Shown piece by piece: positions 16,757 to 24,508 of a DNA stretch of 64,000 bases. The DNA comes from Amycolatopsis sp. CA-126428. Lineage in GTDB: Bacteria > Actinomycetota > Actinomycetes > Mycobacteriales > Pseudonocardiaceae. Location of the stretch: the NCBI RefSeq assembly GCF_002904335.1, contig NZ_PPHF01000074.1, forward strand, positions 186,001 through 250,000, written 5' to 3'. The translations under genes were made by a program, and so were the position numbers. Within the stretch, counting starts at the first letter, position 1. Each line of letters starts with the position of its first letter. The notes under the pieces are model-generated. The model had not been told where the DNA came from, did no database searches, and was given only the letters and a program-made list of their open reading frames with translations.

Positions 16757-17143
16757 ATTTAGGCGCGACCTGAGTTCTGCCGCGGCCTGATCTCCGCTGC
16801 GGCTGCTGCGCCCGGCGAGCGCCCCCATGTGGTGTTGGTTGCGCTGGGCGCGGCGAGGGCCGCGTTGGGCGCGCTGGGCGCGGCGACAGCCATACCGGGC
16901 GCGGTGGTCGCACCGAGGCCACCTTGCGCGCGTGGGCCAGGGAAGGCCGCGTTGCGCGCAGCGAAGGCCGCGTTGGGTGCGCTGGGCGTAGCGAGGGCCG
17001 CGTTGGCATACCCAAGGGCGGCTTTGGGTGCGTTGGGCGCAGCGTAGGCCGCTTTGGATGCGTTGGCGTATCAACGCCACCTTGGGCGCGCCCAACGCAC
17101 CGAAGGCCACCTTGCGGCGTGTCTCAGCCGACCGGACCGGACC
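16757..17143. repeat. Gene-free stretch with degenerate G-rich direct repeats
   Basis: From about 16845 to 17110 a unit like GCGCTGGGCGTAGCGAGGGC followed by CGCGTTGG recurs at least five times in degenerate, partly nested copies. Copies start near 16849, 16880, 16950, 16980 and 17030. The last part holds inverted fragments (CCACCTTGGGCGCGCCCAAC). I find no convincing gene in it. It separates convergent genes and could be a dispersed repeat cluster. Confidence 0.7.
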
Positions 17144-17473
17144 TCACCGATCCTCGGCCGCGCAGCGGCGCCACTGGACCTGGTCTCCGGCTCGGTCGGC
17201 GTGCCAGACCGGCGTCGCCTCCGGTTCCCAGGTCGGGAGCAGCTGGTCCGGGTCGATCCGGCCCCGGGCCACCCGGCCGAACAACTCCACCCCGTCGCGC
17301 CGCCGGGCCGCCGGGATCCACGCCGGGAAGCGGGTCCGGGGCAGTTTCCGCTCGATCCACTCCCGCGCCGACCCCTCACTTCCGTGGTCGGACTCGACGA
17401 TGCTCGAGACCGGCCCGCCGTCGCCCACGGTGAGGCTGATCGACGCGCGCCAGCGGACTGCGGAGGAAGTCAT
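17144..17473 (-). CDS. Hypothetical protein, 109 residues
   Basis: No family recognised. The reading MTSSAVRWRASISLTVGDGG continues with SIVESDHGSEGSAREWIERK and ends with EPEATPVWHADRAGDQVQWR. The amino-acid mix is balanced and codons prefer G or C in third position, so it is probably real. The ATG at 17473 has GAGGGG directly before it. It is in the same direction as, and 81 bases downstream of, the topoisomerase gene, and may be read through from it. The function is unknown. Confidence 0.5.
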   Translation of the reverse strand: MTSSAVRWRASISLTVGDGGPVSSIVESDHGSEGSAREWIERKLPRTRFPAWIPAARRRDGVELFGRVARGRIDPDQLLPTWEPEATPVWHADRAGDQVQWRRCAAEDR

Positions 17474-17554
17474 CCCCTCAAGGTTCCCCGACGACCACGG
17501 CCGCGGGCCAGTACACGTTCGGATGGATCCCACCGTACCTCCCACTGCACACCG

Positions 17555-18568
17555 TCACGACGCGTTCAATAGCCGCGCGCACGCCTTCTCCAGCACCGCC
17601 CGTGCCTCGTCCCCGTCGAGCTTCGCCGCGCGCTTGAGCGCCGGGGCGATCGTCCGTTCGGCGCGGTACGCCTCCACCAGCCGGGGGTCCACATAGGACG
17701 CCCGGCAGACCGCGGGGGTGTTCCCGAGCGCCGTCGAGACCTCCTTCATCACCTTCGCCTCCGCGCGCTTGCGGGCCGTTTCGGACGTCGGCGGGTCCAC
17801 CGTCGCGAACGCCGTTGCCGCCAGCACCGTCGCGTTCCACGTCCGCATGTCCTTCGCCGTGCAGTCCTCGCCCGCCAGCTCCTTGAACCGCTCGTTGATG
17901 TCCGCGGCGTGCACCTCGTGCCACGTGCCGCCCTCGCGGTAGACCAGCAGCCGGTCGCTGCCCGAGCGGCTGCGCAGCAGCGACTTCAGCACCGCCGCCA
18001 GCTCGGCGTCGCAGATGGCCACCTCGCGGTCCAGACCGCCCTTGGCGACGTAGCAGAACCGGCACTCGTCGCCTCGGACAGCGGCGTGCGAACGCAGCAG
18101 CGTCGCGACGCCGTGGGTGCCGTTCTCCTCCGCGTACTCCTCGCCGCCGGTGCGGAAGATGCCCCGGTCGAGCATCCGCAGCGCCGCCGCCAGGACCCGC
18201 TTGCGCGTCAGGCCGGGCTCGGCGAGGTCCTCCGCCACCGAAGCACGCCACTGCGGCAGCCGACGGGCCATCTGCAGCACGCGGTCGTGCTTTTCCTCGT
18301 CCCGGTCGCGCCGCCACTGCTCGTGGTAGAGGTACTGGCGCCGCCCGGCGTCGTCGGTGCCGACCGCCTGGACGTGCCCGTTCGGGTACGGGCAGATCCA
18401 GACGTTCCGCCAGGCCGGCGGGATGACGAGGTCCTTGATCCGGGCCAGGAGCTCGTTGTCGGTCACCGGAGAGCCGTCGGGCATGGCGTAGGAGAACCCG
18501 CGGCCGCGGCGGATGCGCTTGATGCCCGGGCCGCGCAGGTCACTGCGCCGGAGTCTGGTTCGTCCCAC
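17555..18568 (-). CDS. DNA topoisomerase IB (eukaryotic-like, poxvirus-type)
   Basis: A 337-residue type IB topoisomerase that relaxes supercoils through a 3'-phosphotyrosine. Family landmarks: RGFSYAMPDGSPVTDNE at the N-terminal clamp, YLYHEQWRRDRDEEKHDRV, then the catalytic domain with RKRVLAAALRMLDRGIFRTG, VYREGGTWHEVHAADINE, DMRTWNATVLAA and CRASYVDPRLVEAY. The tyrosine in ASYVDP is the probable nucleophile. The GTG at 18568 is chosen because a SigB-type -10 ends 9 bases upstream. Earlier candidate starts back to 18685 would be upstream of the transcription start. Bacterial homologues are common in stress-tolerant taxa. Confidence 0.88.
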   Translation of the reverse strand: MGRTRLRRSDLRGPGIKRIRRGRGFSYAMPDGSPVTDNELLARIKDLVIPPAWRNVWICPYPNGHVQAVGTDDAGRRQYLYHEQWRRDRDEEKHDRVLQMARRLPQWRASVAEDLAEPGLTRKRVLAAALRMLDRGIFRTGGEEYAEENGTHGVATLLRSHAAVRGDECRFCYVAKGGLDREVAICDAELAAVLKSLLRSRSGSDRLLVYREGGTWHEVHAADINERFKELAGEDCTAKDMRTWNATVLAATAFATVDPPTSETARKRAEAKVMKEVSTALGNTPAVCRASYVDPRLVEAYRAERTIAPALKRAAKLDGDEARAVLEKACARLLNAS

Positions 18569-18577
18569 CGCCGCGAA

Positions 18578-18602
18578 ATACCCGCCCGGCGTACCGGGAA
18601 AC
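18578..18602 (-). promoter_or_regulatory. SigB/SigF-type promoter for topoisomerase IB
   Basis: Minus strand GTTT (18602-18599), 15 bases, GGGTAT (18583-18578). The GTG start follows 9 bases after the -10, predicting a leaderless mRNA. Confidence 0.7.
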
Positions 18603-18659
18603 CATGATTGCCGCCCGCGGCGGCGGGTAGCCCGCCCAGGAGCACCGGAAGGAGCACCG

Positions 18660-19187
18660 ATGACCAGCGTGGTCGAAGAGGTCACCGAGAAGGCGAAGCA
18701 GATTCAACGCAGCTACGCCGGCGGGGAAGACCGGCCGCTGGCCGGGTACGCCGTCGCGATGGGCGCCTACAGCGGGCTGGTGGGCGGGCTGGCCCTGCTC
18801 GGCCGCGCCGTCGGGGCCCGGTTGCCGCAGCGGTTCGGCGTCGGCGACACGGTCCTGCTGGGCGCGGCGACGTTCAAGGCCAGCCGCCTGCTCGCCAAGG
18901 ACGCCGTCACCAGCCCGCTGCGCGCGCCGTTCACCCGGTACGAAGAGCCGGCCGGCGACGACGAGCTGAACGAGTCCGTCCCCGCGAAGGGACACGTCGA
19001 GCACGCGGTCGGCGAGCTCGTGTCGTGCCCGTTCTGCCTGAACGTCTGGGTCGGCACCGGGCTGGCCGCCGGGCTGGTGATCGCGCCGCGCGCGACCCGG
19101 CTGGCGGCCACGGTGCTGACGGCCGTCGGCCTGGCCGACGCCCTCCACCTGCTGTACGACGCGGGCAAGAAACTGGCGTCCGGCTGA
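18660..19187 (+). CDS. DUF1360 family membrane-associated protein
   Basis: A 175-residue protein. Two Gly/Ala-rich hydrophobic segments (AVAMGAYSGLVGGLALLGRAV and VWVGTGLAAGLVIA) flank the DUF1360 core, GDTVLLGAATFKASRLLAKDAVTSPLRAPF and ELVSCPFCLNVW. Relatives occur in sporulation and general-stress sigma regulons of Bacillus and actinobacteria; the molecular role is unknown. A good GGAAGGAGC ribosome site precedes the ATG. A GGGTAG at 18622 could be a -10, but no matching -35 at the usual distance was found. Confidence 0.8.
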   Translation: MTSVVEEVTEKAKQIQRSYAGGEDRPLAGYAVAMGAYSGLVGGLALLGRAVGARLPQRFGVGDTVLLGAATFKASRLLAKDAVTSPLRAPFTRYEEPAGDDELNESVPAKGHVEHAVGELVSCPFCLNVWVGTGLAAGLVIAPRATRLAATVLTAVGLADALHLLYDAGKKLASG

Positions 19188-19201
19188 CCAGACCCGGCGG
19201 G

Positions 19202-19234
19202 GGACGTTCCTCGGTGCAGAGGGGAGGAACGTCC
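19202..19234. terminator. Bidirectional terminator hairpin
   Basis: An 11-base perfect stem GGACGTTCCTC / GAGGAACGTCC with an 11-base loop, between convergent genes ending at 19187 and 19244. Confidence 0.75.
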
Positions 19235-19243
19235 GCCGCCGGC

Positions 19244-20761
19244 TCAGTCCGGGCCGCGGCGCAGCGGGCGGACCGCCGGGCCCTGCACCACTTCGCCGTC
19301 GACGCCGAACCGCGAGCCGTGGCAGGGGCAGTCCCAGGTCTTCTCCGCGTCGTTGAACGAAACCAGGCACCCCAGGTGGGTGCAGTGCGCGCCGACCGTG
19401 TGCAGCCGGCCCGCGGCGTCGCGGTGGGCCGCGACGAGCTCGCCGCCCACGCGGACGACCTCCGCCTCCCCGGGCCGGAGGTCGTCGAGCTTCTCGGACC
19501 GCCACAGCGCGGCGACGTGGTCGCCGACGAGGTACTTCGCGACGGTGAGGTTGTCCTGGGCCACCTCGAGCACGGAACGGGCGTCGAAGCGGTTGGGGTC
19601 GAACAGGGCCGCGGCCGGGTGCGGCTCGCCGAGAATCCGCGCCGCCAGCACGTGGCCCGCGGCCGTCCCGCCGGTCATGCCCCACTGGCCGAACCCGGTG
19701 GCCACCCACAGGTTCTTCGTCCCGGGCAGGTAGCGGCCGACGTAGGGCAGCAGGTCGGGCGTGGACATGTCGTGGGCGGACCAGCGGTGGGTCACCCGGT
19801 GCAGCTCGGCGTGCGCGTCGGCCCACTCCGCGAGCCGCCGGTACCGGCGTTCGACGTTGACGTGCGCGCCCACCCGGTAGTGCTCGCCGCCGGCGATCAC
19901 CATTTGCGTGCCCTGTTCGGTGTACCCGCGCACGGAGTGGTGCGTGTCGGCGTCGAGGAACATGCCCGCCGGCGCGGTGCCGCCCGCCGCCGGGCCCGCG
20001 ACGACGAGGTCGCGCACCGGGTCGAGCCGGGCGAAGTACAGGCCGCGGTCGAGCACCGGGTAGTGGGTCGCGACGACCACTTCGCCCGCCACGACGTCGC
20101 CCCGCGAGGTGCGCACGGTCTGCCCGTTGACCGCGGTCGCCCGGGCGTGCTCGACGATGGTGCCGCCCGCCCGCTCGATCTCGGCGGCCAGGCCGAGCAG
20201 CCACCGGCGCGGGTGGAAGTGCGCCTGCCCGGTGGTCCGCACGGCCCCGAGCGCGGGCACGTCGAGCGTGACTTCTTCGGTGAACGACGCCGGCAGGCCC
20301 GCCGCGGCGGCCGCGTCCGCTTCCCGCTTGAGGGAGTCCACGGTGCTTTCCCGCGTCGTGTAGACGTAGCTGTCGGCGCGGGTGAACCCGCAGTCGATGC
20401 CCAGTTCGGCCGCCGTGGCCGCGATCCATTCGAGCGCCGCCGCCTGGGTGCCGGCGTAGGCCTTCGCCGCGCCGGCGCCGTGGCGGGACGTCAGGTCCGC
20501 GTACTTGGCCCCGTGCTGGGCACTGACCTTCGCGGTGGTGTGGCCGGACACCCCGGCCGCGACCCGCTCGGCCTCCAGCACGACGACCGACCGCCCGGCG
20601 CGCGCGAGCAGCAGGGCGGTGGTGAGCCCGGCTATGCCCGCGCCGAGCACGGCGACGTCGGCGGATTCCGGCACCGGCACGCCGGAGCGGTCCGGGGAAG
20701 GGGCGGTTTCTACCCACAGCGAAAGCGGATCGGGCAGGACGGGTTGAGACGGCACAGCCAT
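19244..20761 (-). CDS. FAD-dependent oxidoreductase with C-terminal Rieske [2Fe-2S] domain
   Basis: A 505-residue fusion. Residues ~30-390 form a DAO-type flavoprotein (VAVLGAGIAGLTTALLLARA; late FAD contact near WVATGFGQWGMTGG). Residues ~410-500 are a Rieske domain with ligands C460 and H462 in CTHLGC and C478 and H481 in CPCHGS. This is the YhfW-like arrangement, in which electrons pass between the flavin and the cluster. The substrate is unknown, perhaps an amine or amino acid. It is divergent from the ATP-grasp gene, both with SigB-type promoters giving leaderless messages. The family occurs in Bacillus and actinobacteria. Confidence 0.88.
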   Translation of the reverse strand: MAVPSQPVLPDPLSLWVETAPSPDRSGVPVPESADVAVLGAGIAGLTTALLLARAGRSVVVLEAERVAAGVSGHTTAKVSAQHGAKYADLTSRHGAGAAKAYAGTQAAALEWIAATAAELGIDCGFTRADSYVYTTRESTVDSLKREADAAAAAGLPASFTEEVTLDVPALGAVRTTGQAHFHPRRWLLGLAAEIERAGGTIVEHARATAVNGQTVRTSRGDVVAGEVVVATHYPVLDRGLYFARLDPVRDLVVAGPAAGGTAPAGMFLDADTHHSVRGYTEQGTQMVIAGGEHYRVGAHVNVERRYRRLAEWADAHAELHRVTHRWSAHDMSTPDLLPYVGRYLPGTKNLWVATGFGQWGMTGGTAAGHVLAARILGEPHPAAALFDPNRFDARSVLEVAQDNLTVAKYLVGDHVAALWRSEKLDDLRPGEAEVVRVGGELVAAHRDAAGRLHTVGAHCTHLGCLVSFNDAEKTWDCPCHGSRFGVDGEVVQGPAVRPLRRGPD

Positions 20762-20769
20762 GCCTGCGA

Positions 20770-20794
20770 ATGCCCGCTGACGGCCCGGCCAAAC
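20770..20794 (-). promoter_or_regulatory. SigB/SigF-type promoter for the FAD-Rieske gene
   Basis: Minus strand GTTT (20794-20791), 15 bases, GGGCAT (20775-20770). One -10 mismatch (C for T). The ATG follows after 8 bases. Confidence 0.55.
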
Positions 20795-20808
20795 CGGCCA
20801 TCCGGCCC

Positions 20809-20835
20809 GTTTGGCCCGCTCGAGACCTCGGGTAG
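20809..20835 (+). promoter_or_regulatory. SigB/SigF-type promoter for the ATP-grasp gene
   Basis: GTTT (20809-20812), 17 bases, GGGTAG (20830-20835). The ATG at 20845 is 9 bases on, with no ribosome site. Confidence 0.65.
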
Positions 20836-20844
20836 CCCGTTCGC

Positions 20845-22119
20845 ATGAGTACCGACATCTTCGTGATCGGCCTGGACGAGGAGAACCAGCGCGTCCTCGA
20901 ACGCCTGCCGTGGGCCACGAGCTACCGGTTCCACGGCCTGCTGACCCCCGAAGAGCTGCAGCACGGCGAAATCGACTTCGAAGCGCTGTTGAAGACGGCG
21001 CAGCACGAACTGGACGCCTTCGACGGCGAGGTCGGCGCGATCGTCAGCTATTGGGATTTCCCCGCCGCAACGCTCGTCCCCATCCTGTGCGGCCGCTACG
21101 GCCTGCCCAGTGTGTCGCTGGAAGCGGTGCTGAAGTGCGAGCACAAGTACTGGAGCCGGCTCGAGCAGAGAACGGTGATCGACGAGCTGCCGAACTTCGG
21201 CGTCGTCGACCTCGACGACGAGAAACCCGCTCCGCCGGAAGGCGTCGGCTACCCGATGTGGCTCAAGCCGGTGAAGTCCTTCTCCTCCGAACTCGCCTTC
21301 AAGGCCGGGAACGACGCCGAATTCGCCGACGCGGTGGCCGAGATCCGGTCCGGTGTCGGCCGCGTGGGGGAGCCGTTCGACTCCGTGCTCGGGCAGGTCG
21401 AGCTCCCGCCGGAGATCGCCCGGGTCGGGGGCGCCGCCTGCCTGGCCGAAGAAGCGCTGCACGGCGTCCAGGCGGCCGTCGAAGGGTACGTTTACCGCGG
21501 CGAGGTCACCGTCTACGGCGCGCTCGACTCGATCAACTACCCGGACAGCTCGTCCTTCCTGCGCCACCAGTACCCGTCGCAGCTGGGGGAGGAGACCGTC
21601 CAGCGGATGCGGGACGTGGCCGAGCGGGTGATGCGGCAGATCGGCTTCGACAACGGAACCTTCAGCATCGAGTTCTTCTGCGACCCCGAGTCCGGCCAGG
21701 TGGCCCTGCTGGAGATCAACCCCCGGCATTCGCAGTCGCACGCGGAGCTGTTCGAGTTCGTCGACGGCGTCGCCAACCACGAGATCATGGTGCGCCTCGG
21801 CCTCGGCCAGGATCCCGGCCGCCGCCCCACCAAGGGCACCTACCAGATCGCCGGCAAGTGGTACCTGCGCCGGTTCGAGGACGGCGTGGTGACGCGGGTG
21901 CCGACGCCCGAGGAGATCGCCGCGGTGCAGGACCGCATCGACGGCACGCAGATCACGATCGTGCCGGCGGCGGGGCAGCGGCTGTCGGACCTGCCCGAGC
22001 AGGACAGCTACAGCTTCGAGCTGGCGCAGCTGTTCGTCGCGGCGCACACCGAACACGAGATGGTGCAGAAGTACCGGGCGTGCGTGGACGCGCTGCCGTT
22101 CGAGTTCGCCGAAGCCTGA
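20845..22119 (+). CDS. ATP-grasp domain ligase
   Basis: A 424-residue protein. The N-terminal pre-grasp domain (MSTDIFVIGLDEENQRVLER) is followed by the ATP-grasp core: YPMWLKPVKSFSSELAF supplies the ATP-binding Lys, AEEALHGVQAAVEGYVYRGE the middle loop, and FSIEFFCDPESGQVALLEINPRHSQSHAE the Mg-binding Glu/Asn pair. Such enzymes join a carboxylate to an amine or thiol through an acyl phosphate. The product is unknown. Neighbouring YbdK-type ligases and a heme-oxygenase-like enzyme suggest a peptide or thiol metabolite (inference). A strong terminator follows. Confidence 0.85.
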   Translation: MSTDIFVIGLDEENQRVLERLPWATSYRFHGLLTPEELQHGEIDFEALLKTAQHELDAFDGEVGAIVSYWDFPAATLVPILCGRYGLPSVSLEAVLKCEHKYWSRLEQRTVIDELPNFGVVDLDDEKPAPPEGVGYPMWLKPVKSFSSELAFKAGNDAEFADAVAEIRSGVGRVGEPFDSVLGQVELPPEIARVGGAACLAEEALHGVQAAVEGYVYRGEVTVYGALDSINYPDSSSFLRHQYPSQLGEETVQRMRDVAERVMRQIGFDNGTFSIEFFCDPESGQVALLEINPRHSQSHAELFEFVDGVANHEIMVRLGLGQDPGRRPTKGTYQIAGKWYLRRFEDGVVTRVPTPEEIAAVQDRIDGTQITIVPAAGQRLSDLPEQDSYSFELAQLFVAAHTEHEMVQKYRACVDALPFEFAEA

Positions 22120-22133
22120 CGCCGACGCGAAAA

Positions 22134-22172
22134 GCGGGGGTCGCGTTCGGACAGTCCGAACGCGACCCCCGC
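22134..22172. terminator. Strong bidirectional intrinsic terminator
   Basis: A 19-base perfect stem (GCGGGGGTCGCGTTCGGAC and its complement) with a one-base loop, flanked by AAAA on the left and TCTTTT on the right. It lies between genes converging at 22119 and 22185. Confidence 0.9.
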
Positions 22173-22184
22173 TCTTTTGTGCGG

Positions 22185-22349
22185 TCAGCCCGACTGCGGG
22201 TCGCTGTCGTCGTGCTCGTCGCCGCTCGACGTCCCCTGCTCGCCGCGCAGCGTCTCGCGCTGGGCCTCCGGGGTGTCGCCGTGCGGGTCGTTGCCGCGAG
22301 CACCTTCGGCGGGCTCGGTCGGGTGCTGGGTGCGCTCTTCGGATGTCAT
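22185..22349 (-). CDS. Small acidic hydrophilic protein, 54 residues
   Basis: A short reading (MTSEERTQHPTEPAEGARGN, ending DEHDDSDPQSG) rich in Glu, Asp, Gly, Thr and Gln, with no hydrophobic segment; likely disordered. An ideal AAGGAGG stands before the ATG, a SigB-type promoter precedes it and a strong terminator follows, so it is a genuine transcription unit. The function is unknown; the composition recalls stress-induced hydrophilin-type proteins, but no motif proves this. Confidence 0.75.
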   Translation of the reverse strand: MTSEERTQHPTEPAEGARGNDPHGDTPEAQRETLRGEQGTSSGDEHDDSDPQSG

Positions 22350-22383
22350 TTCGTGCCTCCTTCCAAAGTCCCTTCCGTACCGG

Positions 22384-22407
22384 ATACCCGCCCACGCCCG
22401 GCTCAAC
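22384..22407 (-). promoter_or_regulatory. SigB/SigF-type promoter for the 54-residue protein gene
   Basis: Minus strand GTTG (22407-22404), 14 bases, GGGTAT (22389-22384). It leaves a ~30-base leader that carries AAGGAGG. Confidence 0.5.
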
Positions 22408-22414
22408 CGCCGGC

Positions 22415-22439
22415 GTTTGCCCCGATGATCGCTGGGTAA
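22415..22439 (+). promoter_or_regulatory. SigB/SigF-type promoter for the methyltransferase-CDGSH operon
   Basis: GTTT (22415-22418), 15 bases, GGGTAA (22434-22439). The leader of ~60 bases has a Shine-Dalgarno AAGGAGA before the ATG at 22506. Confidence 0.65.
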
Positions 22440-22505
22440 GCCCGGGAGCGACGCGGTTGTCCGCCGGCGAGCGCGCCGGGACCGCGGCGAGTGAAGGAGA
22501 CCCAG

Positions 22506-23225
22506 ATGACCACGTCGGCGGAACCCGTCCGCCCGGGCCCCCTGGCCGCCCGGTCCGTCGTCCACCAGCCGGTGCCGGCCGCCCCGCGGATGCTGCGGCT
22601 GCCCGGCGTCTACCGCCCGCAGGAAGACACCGCCCTGCTCGCGTCGGCGATCGCCGAACTGGCGATCCCGGCCGGCGCGCGGGCCCTCGACCTGTGCACC
22701 GGCACCGGCGCGCAGGCGATCACGCTGGCCCGCCGCGGCGCGGGAACCGTGCTGGCCGTGGACCTTTCGCGCCGGGCGCTGGCCTCGGCGCGGCTCAACG
22801 CGCTGATCCGGCAGCTCGCCGTGCGCCCGTGCCGGGGAGGCCTCGCCAGAGCACTGCGCGAGGGCCCGTTCGACGTCGTCGTGGCCAACCCGCCCTACGT
22901 GCCGTCCCCGGCGCCGACGGTGCGGTCCACCCGGGGCTGGGACGCCGGCCGGGACGGCCGCGCGCTGCTGGACCCGCTGTGCGCCGCCGCGGGCACGCTG
23001 CTGCGCCCGGGCGGGACCATGCTGCTCGTCCACTCGACACTGTCCGATGTGGACAAGTCGCGGGAAATGCTGGCCGCGCAGGGGCTTCGCGCGTCGGTGG
23101 TGCGGCGGGCCCGGATCCCGTTCGGGCCGGTCCTGTCCGGGCGGACGGAGTTCCTCGAGGCGGCCGGGCTGATCGAGCCGGGCCAGCGGGTGGAGGAGCT
23201 GGTGGTGCTGCGTGCCGACCGCTGA
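22506..23225 (+). CDS. Class I SAM methyltransferase of the HemK/PrmC-like group
   Basis: A 239-residue protein. ALDLCTGTGAQAITLARRGAG is the SAM-binding motif I, DLSRRALASARLNA motif II, and VVANPPYVPSP carries the NPPY signature of enzymes that methylate glutamine amides or nucleobases. It lacks the N-terminal substrate domain of PrmC and is closer in size to the HemK2/MTQ2 type. The target is unknown. The ATG at 22506 has AAGGAGA seven bases upstream; a GTG at 22491 is less well placed. The CDGSH gene overlaps its 3' end by 14 bases. Confidence 0.82.
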   Translation: MTTSAEPVRPGPLAARSVVHQPVPAAPRMLRLPGVYRPQEDTALLASAIAELAIPAGARALDLCTGTGAQAITLARRGAGTVLAVDLSRRALASARLNALIRQLAVRPCRGGLARALREGPFDVVVANPPYVPSPAPTVRSTRGWDAGRDGRALLDPLCAAAGTLLRPGGTMLLVHSTLSDVDKSREMLAAQGLRASVVRRARIPFGPVLSGRTEFLEAAGLIEPGQRVEELVVLRADR

Positions 23226-23424
23226 GCGGGGTCCCCGCCGGGTGACCGTCGTCCCGGGCGGCCCGGTCCTGGTGGAGGGGCCGGTCGAGCTGTGCACGCC
23301 CGAGGGCGAGCTCGTGCGGTCCGACCGGTTCGTGGTCGCGGTGTGCGCGTGCCGCCGCAGCAAGCGGTTCCCGTTCTGCGACACCAGTCACCGCAAACGC
23401 GTCCGCACGCAGACGGATGACTGA
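23212..23424 (+). CDS. CDGSH-type [2Fe-2S] iron-sulfur protein
   Basis: A 70-residue protein with one CDGSH cluster motif: C45 and C47 in VCACRRS, C56 in PFCDTSH and H60. This 3-Cys, 1-His set is diagnostic for the mitoNEET-like family of redox-active, transferable 2Fe-2S clusters. Its N-terminal part (VPGGPVLVEGPVELCTPEG) is typical of small prokaryotic members. The GTG start overlaps the methyltransferase gene, so the two are coupled. It may be the electron donor for the nearby iron enzyme or Rieske protein (inference). A hairpin follows. Confidence 0.9.
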   Translation: MPTAERGPRRVTVVPGGPVLVEGPVELCTPEGELVRSDRFVVAVCACRRSKRFPFCDTSHRKRVRTQTDD

Positions 23425-23439
23425 CGACTGACCACTGAC

Positions 23440-23475
23440 GAAATGGCCTCCCGGTGCGATCCGGGAGGCCATTTC
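23440..23475. terminator. Bidirectional terminator hairpin
   Basis: A perfect 15-base stem GAAATGGCCTCCCGG with a six-base loop, between genes converging at 23424 and 23480. Confidence 0.85.
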
Positions 23476-23479
23476 CGCG

Positions 23480-24475
23480 TCACGTGCGCAGTGAGGACTT
23501 CCCGGCCTTCCAGCGGCTCAGCACCTGCTCGCCGAAGCGGCCTTCGAGGAACTCGGTCGCCTGGATGCCGAACACGACGTCGGCGGCCAGCTCGGGCTCC
23601 TGCTCCAGCAGGTCGCCGAGCACGTCGTGGCGCATGACCTGCTCGTGGACCGCGTCCGCTTCGATGTGCTCGGTGTAGAAGAACCGGCACGCCTCCGGCG
23701 CGTCCAGGCGCCGCAAGGCCTGGTCCATCCGCTGTGCGGACGGCGCCGTCGTGATCTCCGCCGCCGCGAAGTGCCCGCACAGCGCACCCCGCAGCGACCG
23801 GTGCAGGCCGAACAGCGACATCATGTTGACCACCGCCAGCATCGTGCCGGGGACCTGGTCGATGAGCTCGAGGTAGCCGTCGGGCAGGCCGGCCGCGCGC
23901 AGCAGGTCGGTGTAGAGGCGCGCGTGCATCAGCTCCGCGCGGCCACCGCCGAACTCGTCGAACTCGACCGCCACCAGCGCGGCCTTGGCGCGGCCGCGCA
24001 GCCGGGGGATCACCCACGCGTGCGGGTCGGCTTCCTTGTGGTGGTAGACGGAGCGGTGCGTGAAGTACTCGCGCAGCTGCGTCCAGTCGCCGTGGTCGCG
24101 CAGGTAGTGCGAAACGCCTTCGACGTCGATCGGCTCGACCAGCAGGGCGTCCAGGGCGGCCGTGACGTCGTCGCCGCCGGCCACGTGGTCGCGGAGCGCG
24201 TCGAGGAACCGTGCCTCGAGCGCCCCGCGCAGGCGCAGCAGCTCCGGGTCCCATTCCCAGTCGGGGGACACGCCGGGCAGGCCCTGGTAGTGCAGTTCGT
24301 AGCACAGGTGCAGCGCCAGCTGGAGGTCGTCGCCGAGCGGGTCGGCGTCGGCGAGGCCGTCGAAGTCCAGGTCCGCCCGCGGGCGCTCGCGCAGCAACGT
24401 GGACAGGACCGACTCCGAGAGCGGGCCCCGGGCGGCCGGCAGGGTGGCCGCTCCGGCAGTGGTGGAAGTCGTCAT
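23480..24475 (-). CDS. Heme-oxygenase-like iron-containing redox enzyme (HDO family)
   Basis: A 331-residue helical protein. Metal-ligand helices typical of heme-oxygenase-like dinuclear iron oxidases are visible: FDEFGGGRAELMHARLY (Glu and His) and FFYTEHIEADAVHEQVM (Glu, His, Asp, His). FTHRSVYHHKEADPHAW lies before them. Members oxidise amines, acids or amino acids using O2; the substrate here is unknown. The ATG at 24475 is 8 bases from a GGGTAG -10, which itself overlaps the stop of the upstream YbdK gene. Confidence 0.82.
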   Translation of the reverse strand: MTTSTTAGAATLPAARGPLSESVLSTLLRERPRADLDFDGLADADPLGDDLQLALHLCYELHYQGLPGVSPDWEWDPELLRLRGALEARFLDALRDHVAGGDDVTAALDALLVEPIDVEGVSHYLRDHGDWTQLREYFTHRSVYHHKEADPHAWVIPRLRGRAKAALVAVEFDEFGGGRAELMHARLYTDLLRAAGLPDGYLELIDQVPGTMLAVVNMMSLFGLHRSLRGALCGHFAAAEITTAPSAQRMDQALRRLDAPEACRFFYTEHIEADAVHEQVMRHDVLGDLLEQEPELAADVVFGIQATEFLEGRFGEQVLSRWKAGKSSLRT

Positions 24476-24483
24476 GATCCCGG

Positions 24484-24508
24484 CTACCCGGTCAGCAGCG
24501 TTCCATGC
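24484..24508 (-). promoter_or_regulatory. SigB/SigF-type promoter for the heme-oxygenase-like gene
   Basis: Minus strand GCAT (24508-24505), 15 bases, GGGTAG (24489-24484). It lies within the 3' end of the YbdK gene; the TAG of the -10 is that gene's stop codon. Confidence 0.5.

Noticed and set aside
18622..18627. GGGTAG upstream of the DUF1360 gene as a SigB promoter
   Set aside because: No GNNT at 14-17 bases upstream; the nearest (GATT) is at 12. Left as undecided rather than listed.
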